The position numbers and the translations under genes were made by a program. Below are positions 54,626 through 64,000 of a DNA stretch of 64,000 nt, piece after piece; positions within the stretch are counted from its first letter, which is position 1; the number at the start of each line of letters is the position of its first letter. The notes beneath the pieces were generated by a model. It worked only from the letters and a program-made list of their open reading frames with translations. It searched no databases and was not told the origin of the DNA. Where the stretch lies: contig CATXKN010000003.1 in the NCBI GenBank assembly GCA_958370785.1, forward strand, positions 186,001-250,000. Direction: 5' to 3'. Origin of the DNA: an uncultured Collinsella sp. (GTDB taxonomy: Bacteria; Actinomycetota; Coriobacteriia; Coriobacteriales; Coriobacteriaceae).

Positions 54626-55078
54626 GTGGTTTACGTATGGGAATTCGAGTTCTTTGATTCGGACGGCATTGTCGATGCTGTGCCATGTGACTCGCTGGGC
54701 GGAGGAGGAACGTTTGGCTCCGATCTAAACGACGCTATCGAAAGCGCAGCTGATTTTCTTGCATGTATGGTCGACGATCACCTTATGGGCGGCGTCGATC
54801 TTCCCGCGCCGAACTTTGGACACCAGCCACAACACGGCGGCAAGATTATCGCCGTGGCCGTCAGCCGCGAGCTCGGCGACATCCCCGCCGTCACCGCAGC
54901 GGATGCCGCGCGTATGCTCGGTGTTAGCTCAGCACGGGTATCGCAACTGATAAATGCAGGAATGTTGGATTCATGGAAGGACGGCACCAAGCGCATGGTG
55001 TCCAAAGCTTCCATCGAGGCACGACTCGCCGACGCACCAAAGGCAGGGCGCCCGAAAGAAATGCCTGTTGCCGTGTAA
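54626..55078 (+). CDS. HicB-like protein with C-terminal helix-turn-helix
   Basis: 150 residues from a GTG six bases after GGAGGAGG; the upstream ATG frame lacks a ribosome site. The N-terminal ~70 residues resemble the HicB antitoxin fold (VWEFEFFDSDGIVDAVP, then LNDAIESAADFLACMV). Residues about 90-135 are a MerR/excisionase-type helix-turn-helix (TAADAARMLGVSSARVSQLI, then GTKRMVSKASIEARL). No HicA toxin gene adjoins. It may be an orphan regulator, and the palindrome at 55125-55155 is a candidate target. Confidence 0.65.
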   Translation: MVYVWEFEFFDSDGIVDAVPCDSLGGGGTFGSDLNDAIESAADFLACMVDDHLMGGVDLPAPNFGHQPQHGGKIIAVAVSRELGDIPAVTAADAARMLGVSSARVSQLINAGMLDSWKDGTKRMVSKASIEARLADAPKAGRPKEMPVAV

Positions 55079-55124
55079 AGGACGTCTAGGCATACCATTT
55101 TGACATATTGACCATTGAGTTCTC

Positions 55125-55155
55125 TCGATTCGCGACGCACTGCGTCGCGAATCGA
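55125..55155. promoter_or_regulatory. 31-bp near-perfect palindrome before the ADP-ribosylglycohydrolase gene
   Basis: TCGATTCGCGACGCA and its exact complement flank a single C. No T-run follows on either strand, so an operator or cruciform is likelier than a terminator. It lies between the HicB-like gene and the hydrolase gene. Confidence 0.6.
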
Positions 55156-55216
55156 ACTGAACATATTGCCGCTGATTGCCACGCATCTCCAATCCGAAGT
55201 GCAAGAGGAGTTTTCC

Positions 55217-56134
55217 ATGACAGGCATCAATCAGGCCATCACCGAAAGCGCACCTAAAGTGCGTTCTGCCGAGGACATGGCCACACGACGCAAGAGCGAT
55301 TCGGAGGGATTTCGGCTCATCTCGCCAGCGCCCCCTACAACGAAACGTGGATACACGTCGAAACCAGCGCTACGCGACTGCATCTATGGGCTTGCCGTCG
55401 GCGACGCACTGGGCGTTCCCTACGAGTTCAGGCCTCGTGGCACGTTCGAATGCGCGGACATGATTGGCTACGGCACGCACGGGCAGCCCGCCGGCACCTG
55501 GAGCGACGACACATCTATGACGCTTGCTACCTGCGACTCGATTAGGGAGCTCGGGCATATCGACGCCTCAGACATGCGCGACAAGTTCGTAGGCTGGATT
55601 GCCCGTGGCGAGTATACGATCGACGGCGTTTTCGATTACGGCGGCACGACCGCCCGCGCCTTGCACACCGGCAAAGGAGGCTCCGGCGAACGCGACAACG
55701 GTAACGGTTCGCTCATGCGCATCGCTCCCCTGGCGTTCACCGATGCGACAGACGAAGAGATCAGCGAGGTCTCCGCGATTACGCACGCCCACAGAACGTC
55801 GACCGACGCGTGCATCATATTTGTCGAGCTGATGAGAAGCGTGATGAAAGGCGCGCTTCCCTCATGGGTGCTCCAGCTGAAAGACGTGCCCGAGCGTGAA
55901 ATCAGGTCTGGCGGCTTCGTGCGCGACACCCTTAAGGCCGCCAGCTGGTGCTTTGTCAACACCAACAGTTACGAGGATTGCGTCCTTGCCGCCGTCAACC
56001 TGGGCGACGACACCGACACCACCGCAGCCGTTGCCGGCGCCCTCGCCGGCACGGCATACGGTCTCAAAGCCATCCCGCAGGAGTGGATTGACACCCTGCG
56101 CGGTAAAGAGCTGATTGAGCAGTGTTTGTTTTAG
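55217..56134 (+). CDS. ADP-ribosylglycohydrolase (ARH/DraG) family protein
   Basis: 305 residues, ATG behind GAGGAG. Removes ADP-ribose from arginine or other acceptors, or splits ADP-ribosyl compounds. All-helical ARH fold with di-magnesium site: GLAVGDALGVPYEF, TWSDDTSM (two Asp), RDNGNGSLMR, and NLGDDTDTTAAVAGALAG (Asp-Asp-Thr). A non-conserved N-terminal ~50 residues precede the core. The setting near HicB-like and restriction genes hints at a toxin-reversal or defence role, which is inference. Confidence 0.9.
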   Translation: MTGINQAITESAPKVRSAEDMATRRKSDSEGFRLISPAPPTTKRGYTSKPALRDCIYGLAVGDALGVPYEFRPRGTFECADMIGYGTHGQPAGTWSDDTSMTLATCDSIRELGHIDASDMRDKFVGWIARGEYTIDGVFDYGGTTARALHTGKGGSGERDNGNGSLMRIAPLAFTDATDEEISEVSAITHAHRTSTDACIIFVELMRSVMKGALPSWVLQLKDVPEREIRSGGFVRDTLKAASWCFVNTNSYEDCVLAAVNLGDDTDTTAAVAGALAGTAYGLKAIPQEWIDTLRGKELIEQCLF

Positions 56135-56169
56135 GGCTCACATACGATAGGAACTGACCAGGGGGCACC

Positions 56170-56391
56170 ATGGAAAGAGAGGTCGCAAATATAGACGAGT
56201 TCCAAGTGGACGAAAACGGGATTCCGCTATTTCCAGCAGGGCTGAAGGAAGAAGCCAACCTTTATGTCCTCCCCGATGGGCGTTACCTCCCCTGCGGGGT
56301 CTACAGGACCGCGGACGGCGGTTCGCTCATTTATGAGCCATCCGAACTAAGCTTCTTCGGGCAGATGCTTGCTCAATTCAAAGAGTACTAG
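56170..56391 (+). CDS. Small hypothetical protein
   Basis: 73 residues, ATG behind AGGGGG. Acidic, with ENGIPLFPAGLKEEANLYVLPDGRYLPCGVYR. No family recognised. 35 bp after the ARH gene on the same strand, so possibly one transcript. Confidence 0.6.
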   Translation: MEREVANIDEFQVDENGIPLFPAGLKEEANLYVLPDGRYLPCGVYRTADGGSLIYEPSELSFFGQMLAQFKEY

Positions 56392-56534
56392 AGGTTTGAT
56401 CGCCCGTTAGATCGACACTGCTCCAAACCATGGGATGGGTAAGATGCCTCCCACCGCGGCCTGTGAGGTAAAATCTTGACTGCTGCGGAATCCGCCTGCG
56501 GGCAACGCTCCGATCTCCGATTGGGGTGAAGCCT

Positions 56535-56627
56535 ATGAACTTGTTTCTTGAAATCCTGCGCCTCTCGATGTATGCGACCGGCATTGCCCGGAACCTCTAC
56601 TCAATCTGGCGGGAATATAAGCAGTAA
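56535..56627 (+). CDS. Possible 30-residue small protein
   Basis: Clean frame from ATG after GGGGTG: MNLFLEILRLSMYATGIARN then LYSIWREYKQ. Amphipathic or weakly hydrophobic helix with a charged end. Followed 23 bp later by a hairpin. Could be a small membrane-active peptide or chance; unsupported by homology. Confidence 0.3.
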   Translation: MNLFLEILRLSMYATGIARNLYSIWREYKQ

Positions 56628-56649
56628 CGGATAGCGAAGGGAGTCATGA

Positions 56650-56677
56650 AAAGGGCCGGTTGCAGCCGGCCCTTTAG
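56650..56677 (+). terminator. Terminator-like hairpin
   Basis: AAAGGGCCGG/CCGGCCCTTT with a 6-nt loop. The T-run is short (three). Confidence 0.6.
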
Positions 56678-57256
56678 ACGATAATACCTGCGTTGCCCGC
56701 GCTTCCGAAGTGTGACTAGCTGAGGAGCGGGTTCCGCGGCACAACCTGATTTTACCCAGCGAGGCGGATCTTTTGCAGCCGCTCCACCGTTTATTTACAT
56801 CTACCACCACAAGCGGATTCCGCACGAACGAGAGCAAAGAAACAACGCCGGCGCGGCCAACAGAGCAGACAATCCATGCGACCAAAGAAATAGAAAAACG
56901 CCCGCGGCCTCGGTTCCCCACCCAGGTCTAGGCGCTTTTCTTGACACCATCGCACCACATCCGCCATCGCCTCCGGCCCGACACTCATAAAAATGCAAGC
57001 GGGAAACGACCTCAAGATCACCAACAACAGCTTCAAGCAAGCGCTTGGGCAACTGTCGCAACACGAGCGCCCATAAATAGGGGCCAATTAATAAGTAAGA
57101 GAGCCTTGCCACCAATTGTCATTCAGGCACGATCAGCCAATAGGTCAAATGGCAACTAACGGGTGTCAGATATACCAATATACGCAAGATTAACTGCTAG
57201 AATGCAATGGTGGACAGGCTCACCAACGTCGTGGAAGCATAAGGTAAGGAGTGCGC
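56678..57256. other. Gene-free accessory DNA before hsdR
   Basis: About 580 bp with no supported gene. Overlapping minus-strand frames (about 56791-57115) lack ribosome sites and family features and may be decayed. Composition is AT-richer than the core genome near its right end. Confidence 0.5.
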
Positions 57257-60346
<3,090 letters not shown>

Positions 60347-60360
60347 GGAGTTAAAACAGC

Positions 60361-61884
60361 ATGGCTAAAAGCAAGGCTAAGGACACCAAGAAGAACACGG
60401 CCGACGTTGGCTTTGAGGATCAACTGTGGAACGCTGCAGATGTGCTGCGTGGCAACTTGGACGCTGCCGAGTACAAAAACGTCGTGTTAGGCCTTATTTT
60501 CCTGAAGTACCTCTCGGACCGTTTCGACGAACGCTACCTAGAGCTCGTCGCAGAGGGTTACGGCGACGAGTAGGATCGCGACTGCTACATGGAGCAGAAC
60601 GTCTTCTTCGTTCCCGAAGAAGCACGTTGGGTGAATATCTCGCAGGCGGCGCATACGCCCGAAGTTGGCCAGATCATTGATAATGCCATGCGCGCCATCG
60701 AGCGCGAGAACGACAAACTCAAAGACGTGCTGCCCAAGAACTTCGCTCGTCCCGAACTAGACAAGAGGCGCTTGGGCGACGTCGTTGACTTATTCACAAA
60801 CGTACAAATGACCGATAACGAGAGCGAGAAAGACCTGTTAGGGCGCGCATACGAATATTGCCTGCAGAAATTCGCATCAATGGAGGGCAAAAACGCCGGC
60901 GAGTTCTATACGCCGTCGTGCATCGTGCGCACGCTGGTTGAAATCCTCCAGCCTTTCCACGGTCGTGTGTACGACCCCTGCTGCGGCAGCGGAGGCATGT
61001 TCGTGCAGTCCGCCGCCTTCGTCGAGCACCATGGCGGCAACGTGGTACAGGACATCACCATCTTTGGCCAGGAGAGCAACCCTACCACGTGGAAGCTCGC
61101 AAAGATGAACCTCGGTATTCGCGGCATCGAGGCCGATTTGGGCAACTATGCAGACACCTTCAGCGCCGACCAGCACAAGAATGAAAAGTTTGACTATGTG
61201 TTGGCAAACCCACCCTTCAACCTCAAGAACTGGGGCGGCGAAGCGCTGCAGGAAGACGTACGTTGGAAGTACGGCATGCCGCCCACGGGCAACGCCAACT
61301 TCGCTTGGATGCAGCATATGATTTGGCATCTTAACGGCACGGGCAAGATTGGCCTCGTATTGGCAAACGGGTCGCTCTCGAGCCAGACGAGCGGCGAGGG
61401 CGATATTCGACGCGCTATCGTAGAGGACGATTTGGTCGAGGGCATTGTAGCCATGCCGGGGCAGCTGTTCTACAGCACCCAAATTCCCGTGTGTCTGTGG
61501 ATCCTGAACAAGAAGAAGGCTCAGTCCGGCAAGACGCTATTCATCGATGCCCGCGAAATGGGCACCATGGTCTCTCGCAAACTACGCGAGTTTACCGAAG
61601 AGGACATCAACAGAGTTGCATCCGCGTTCGACTCCTTCCGCAAGGGCGAGTTCGAGCCCGTGAAGGGGTTCAGCGCCATAGCTGATTTGGATGAAATCGC
61701 CAAGCAAGATTTCATCCTGACGCCCGGTCGTTACGTAGGCATTGCCGAGGTCGAAGACGACGGTGAGCCGTTTGATGAGAAGATGGCACGCCTGACTAGC
61801 GAGATTGCAAAGTGCTTTGAAGAGTCCAACCGCTTGCAGGAGCAGATTAAGAAGAATCTGGAGGCGATTGGTTATGGGATGTAG
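60361..61884 (+). pseudogene. hsdM: Type I methyltransferase subunit HsdM, interrupted by an in-frame amber codon
   Basis: 508 codons in one frame, but codon 71 (60571-60573) is TAG. Before it, the N-terminal helical domain ends AEGYGDE; after it the frame goes on DRDCYMEQNVFFVPEEARW, which in relatives is continuous, usually with Glu at this place. One base change (GAG to TAG) explains it. The rest is intact: DPCCGSGGMF (SAM motif I), ANPPFN (catalytic NPPF), and the C-terminal tail overlapping hsdS. The downstream ATG at 60589 has no good ribosome site. HsdM is needed for both methylation and restriction, so unless suppressed or a read error, the system is off. Confidence 0.88.
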
Positions 61885-63088
61885 AGTCGCACTTGGTGAC
61901 GTTTGTAGCTTCTACCGCGGCGCCAGCGTCCCCCGTACCCGCATGTACGATAAGGGTGCCTATCTTTACATTCACTATGGAGATCTTTACAAAGGTTTCG
62001 ACCTACACATCGACGTTGAAGACCCCGCAAAACCCATCCCATACATCCTTAACAACGAAAAGATAAAGGACAGTCAGCGTCTCAGAGACCAAGACATCGT
62101 ATATGTGCTGACCTCAGAGACAGTCGATGACCTTGGTCATGCCTATTTGTTTAACAATCCAAAGGAAAAGCCTACCATTTCAGGCACCGAAACAACCATC
62201 GTGCGCGTCAATCGCCGAGACCTCGTCGTGCCGGCTTACCTCAACTATCTTATGAGCTCTCCGCGCTTTATCAGAGAGCTCCGGCAGTACACGAGAGGTA
62301 TGAAGGTATTCCGTGTCCATCCCAAAGACGTGGCACGAATCGAAATCGATTTACCGCAAACTGAGGTTCAGCATCAAATTGTTTCAATACTTGACGCGAT
62401 ATATGCAAAGCAGCAAGCAAACTCTAAGCTAAATGGCTATTTACTTGAGTTGATGAATGTTCAGTACCAACATTCCTTCTGCTGCAACAAGTTAACCCTC
62501 GGGTCAATTTATGACATTGCTGATGTTGTTTATGGAGCAGCGTTCAAGTCTGCCTTGTTTAACGAGGAAAAGGTAGGGTATCCTCTGATCCGCATACGTG
62601 ATTTGAGCACCTTCTCTCCGCAGTATTGGACAAATGAGGCTCATCCAAAAAGGGTATTCGTACATCCTGGTGACGTTTTAGCGGGAATGGATGCCGAATT
62701 CACGCCATGTCTCTGGCAGGGTGAAACGGCTGTACTGAATCAGCGAGTTTGCCTGTTCGAGCCCGCTGCCAATTCGGGAGTTTCAAGAAGTTATTTGCTT
62801 ATGGCATTGAACCCATTGTTGGCTTTCATCCAGAACTACGCCTCTGGTACTACCGTCGCGCATATGGGAAAAGGCGATTTGGAAGCGTTGAACGTGCCTA
62901 TTCCTGCAAGAGGAGATCTCGAGAGGTTTAATACTATTGCAGAGCCATTGAGAGAACAGATTGTTCAGAATTCGACACAGAACCGAAAACTGGCTGCTCT
63001 TCGTGACGCTCTTCTCCCCAAACTTATGTCGGGCAAGATCGACGTTTCAAGGGTCAATTTTACGCAGCTAAATAGCCATTTAGCTTAG
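61874..63088 (+). CDS. hsdS: Type I specificity subunit HsdS, full-length form
   Basis: 404 residues, ATG overlapping the hsdM stop by 11 bp, with GGAGG upstream. Two target-recognition domains: TRD1 (about 1-165) and TRD2 (about 210-355), each followed by a conserved helix: IVSILDAIYAKQQANSKLNGYL (about 173-195) and TIAEPLREQIVQNSTQNRKLAALRD. The first repeat of the 20-bp inversion site encodes the KLNGYL segment in the central helix; the second lies at the 3' end and supplies the last codons (LNSHLA and stop). Recombination between them would remove TRD2 from this gene. Confidence 0.88.
   Translation: MGCRVALGDVCSFYRGASVPRTRMYDKGAYLYIHYGDLYKGFDLHIDVEDPAKPIPYILNNEKIKDSQRLRDQDIVYVLTSETVDDLGHAYLFNNPKEKPTISGTETTIVRVNRRDLVVPAYLNYLMSSPRFIRELRQYTRGMKVFRVHPKDVARIEIDLPQTEVQHQIVSILDAIYAKQQANSKLNGYLLELMNVQYQHSFCCNKLTLGSIYDIADVVYGAAFKSALFNEEKVGYPLIRIRDLSTFSPQYWTNEAHPKRVFVHPGDVLAGMDAEFTPCLWQGETAVLNQRVCLFEPAANSGVSRSYLLMALNPLLAFIQNYASGTTVAHMGKGDLEALNVPIPARGDLERFNTIAEPLREQIVQNSTQNRKLAALRDALLPKLMSGKIDVSRVNFTQLNSHLA
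62424..62443 (+). repeat. hsdS inversion site, left copy
   Basis: CTAAGCTAAATGGCTATTTA, perfectly repeated in inverse orientation at 63069-63088. It codes for the central KLNGYL helix of HsdS. Confidence 0.88.
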
Positions 63089-63527
63089 TGTTGAGTTCAA
63101 TTTTATTGTCCAGTGAACCCAAGACGCCAGAAATAGCGGTCTGTGTTTCGTAATCCGGAACACAGACCGGGCATAGATGAACGTGATTGCGATTTATGCC
63201 CGGCACGGCGCTTGCAGTTAAGTAGTCTCGCCATGGAAGAGTCTTGAGTAGGTAATAAACAAATTTAGGATCATTGCCCTTAAACTCCGTTGAGTACAAA
63301 GACGTATTTAACGGCCAACAAGCCGCATCGGAGTAAAAAACTTGCCCAATAGTTCCATAACGCCCAGTTATGACACATGGCCCCTTAACGGCGGCTTCCG
63401 AATGCGTGCCCGTTTGTCCCGAAGATGAGAAAACAGGGTAGGGGCCATCAACTCTGCAGCTGGAGGGAAGGTCAAACCCCCTTTTTAGATTAACAATCTC
63501 TCCCAAGGTCTTTTGCGTCCAGCTCAT
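63060..63527 (-). pseudogene. hsdS: Half hsdS carrying an alternative N-terminal TRD
   Basis: 155 residues: MSWTQKTLGEIVNLKRG start, one target-recognition domain with SSSGQTGTHSEAAV and TGRYGTIGQVFYS, then the conserved helix ISGVLGSLDNKIELNTKLNG and a stop after YLAA. It is the N-terminal half of a specificity subunit. Inversion of 62424-63088 would fuse it in frame to the TRD2 and C-terminus now held by the plus-strand gene. Its ATG overlaps the recombinase stop (ATGA), so the two are co-translated. The present half-protein may be inactive or may dimerise. Confidence 0.85.
63069..63088 (-). repeat. hsdS inversion site, right copy
   Basis: Exact inverse copy of 62424-62443. On the plus strand it supplies the end of hsdS; on the minus strand it codes the KLNGYL end of the silent half-gene. 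Confidence 0.88.
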
Positions 63528-64000
63528 TCCAAATACTTCCTATGCGAAGCCTTCACATTGCTCTGATTCACCATGGCGTAGTGCATGGTGGTGTCTATTT
63601 TCGCATGGCCTAACAGCTTTTGCACCTGCTCTATGGGCATTCCCTTATCGATGGCATGGGTGGCAAGCGTACGGCGAAACTTATGCGGATGAACGCGGTT
63701 GATACCGGCGCTTCTGCCTAGGTCACGTAAACGGAGTTCTATGCTCCCCACCGTAATACGTCGAGCTGAGGAATCGAGCGCGACAAATAATGCAGGACTC
63801 TTGTCAGCACGGCTCGAAAGATATTCCGTAAGATGAAGCTTAGCGCGCGCATCGAAGTAAACGGGGCGCTGCTTATTTCCCTTTCCCATTACAAGGCATT
63901 CGCGCTCGTGCAGATTAACATCCTTCCTGTCGAGTCGCACAAGTTCGCCAATACGCATGCCCGTCGAAGCGAGTAAATCAACGATGGCAAGATCTCGCTT
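63524..64000 (-). CDS. Tyrosine recombinase (phage-integrase family), N-terminus outside the window
   Basis: The C-terminal 158 residues are visible; the frame continues past the window edge. Catalytic residues: Arg in ASTGMRIGELVRLD, Lys in GKGNKQRPVYF, His-x-x-Arg in HPHKFRRTLATH, His in LLGHAKIDTT and the nucleophile Tyr in MHYAMVNQ. Adjacent to and overlapping the half hsdS by 4 bp. It is the obvious candidate for catalysing the hsdS inversion at the 20-bp repeats, as described for phase-variable type I systems in other bacteria. Confidence 0.92.
   Translation of the reverse strand, partial: KRDLAIVDLLASTGMRIGELVRLDRKDVNLHERECLVMGKGNKQRPVYFDARAKLHLTEYLSSRADKSPALFVALDSSARRITVGSIELRLRDLGRSAGINRVHPHKFRRTLATHAIDKGMPIEQVQKLLGHAKIDTTMHYAMVNQSNVKASHRKYLE

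Noticed and set aside
54626..55216. A complete HicAB toxin-antitoxin pair
   Set aside because: No HicA-like frame is found on either side of the HicB-like gene.
56791..57115. Overlapping minus-strand frames of about 100 codons
   Set aside because: Two frames compete over the same DNA, neither has a ribosome site or recognisable motif; possibly decayed sequence.
60571..60573. TAG in hsdM as a recoded pyrrolysine codon
   Set aside because: No pyl genes or PYLIS-like context; the residue expected is Glu, one base away. A mutation or base error is simpler.

Overview
The window is GC-rich (roughly 60-65% by eye), gene-dense, and carries a Gram-positive type gene set: single-membrane lipoproteins, a Tat-exported PstS, DegV proteins, a class III fructose-1,6-bisphosphatase, QueH, a cobalamin riboswitch and surface proteins with Ig-like and DUF4430 domains. 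This fits a gut coriobacterium, most likely Collinsella or a close relative. That assignment is inference from gene content; no rRNA or marker tree is available here.

Layout. 1-2.8 kb: end of a YaiI/YqxD-family gene, a 10-TM metal exporter with a His-rich loop, and a DEDD exonuclease. 3.1-4.3 kb: an AT-richer accessory gene with a PD-(D/E)XK-like C-terminus. 4.6-7.4 kb: a zinc/cadmium resistance locus (SmtB-type sensor, stand-alone HMA chaperone, P1B ATPase) with three matching operator sequences. 7.8-11.1 kb: a DtxR/MntR-type regulator, a Cof-type HAD phosphatase and a Uup-type ABC-F ATPase. 11.2-15 kb: pstSCAB. 15.2-20 kb: M20 dipeptidase, HAD phosphatase, DegV protein, DinJ-YafQ toxin-antitoxin pair and a LOG protein. 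20.1-26.8 kb: tgt, queA and queH for queuosine, interleaved with an SDR enzyme and a tail-anchored coiled-coil protein. 26.9-36.6 kb: DUF3267 protein, a MetRS-like protein with altered motifs, an RNA m5C methyltransferase, a barrel protein, a second DegV protein, fbp with palindromic candidate operators, and two GtrA-like proteins.

36.8-45.2 kb is the most striking locus. A cobalamin riboswitch on the minus strand precedes a gene for a surface protein of about 2,390 residues. That protein has seven Ig-like repeats, three DUF4430 (transcobalamin C-terminal-like) domains, a PQQ-type beta-propeller, an InlB-type repeat and a C-terminal membrane anchor. It is followed without a gap by a second membrane-anchored DUF4430 protein. 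Together they look like a Gram-positive cell-surface corrinoid-capture system.

45.5-54.5 kb: ABC1/UbiB kinase with a phasin-like partner, C69 dipeptidase, folD plus a cyclodeaminase-like gene, a zinc-ribbon protein, two tandem paralogous lipoproteins and a small hypothetical protein. 54.6-64 kb is a defence-like accessory region: a HicB-like regulator, an ADP-ribosylglycohydrolase with a 31-bp palindrome before it, small ORFs, and a type I restriction-modification locus. That locus has an in-frame amber codon in hsdM and an hsdS that can probably invert, through 20-bp inverted repeats and an adjacent tyrosine recombinase that runs off the window.

Intergenic spaces hold several repeat families. 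Two copies of a ~205-bp element share sequence while one long stem has completely different bases but still pairs, which is good evidence for a structured RNA (or DNA) element. Three copies of a second palindrome show the same kind of pairing conservation. Three unrelated long inverted repeats enclose non-coding DNA.
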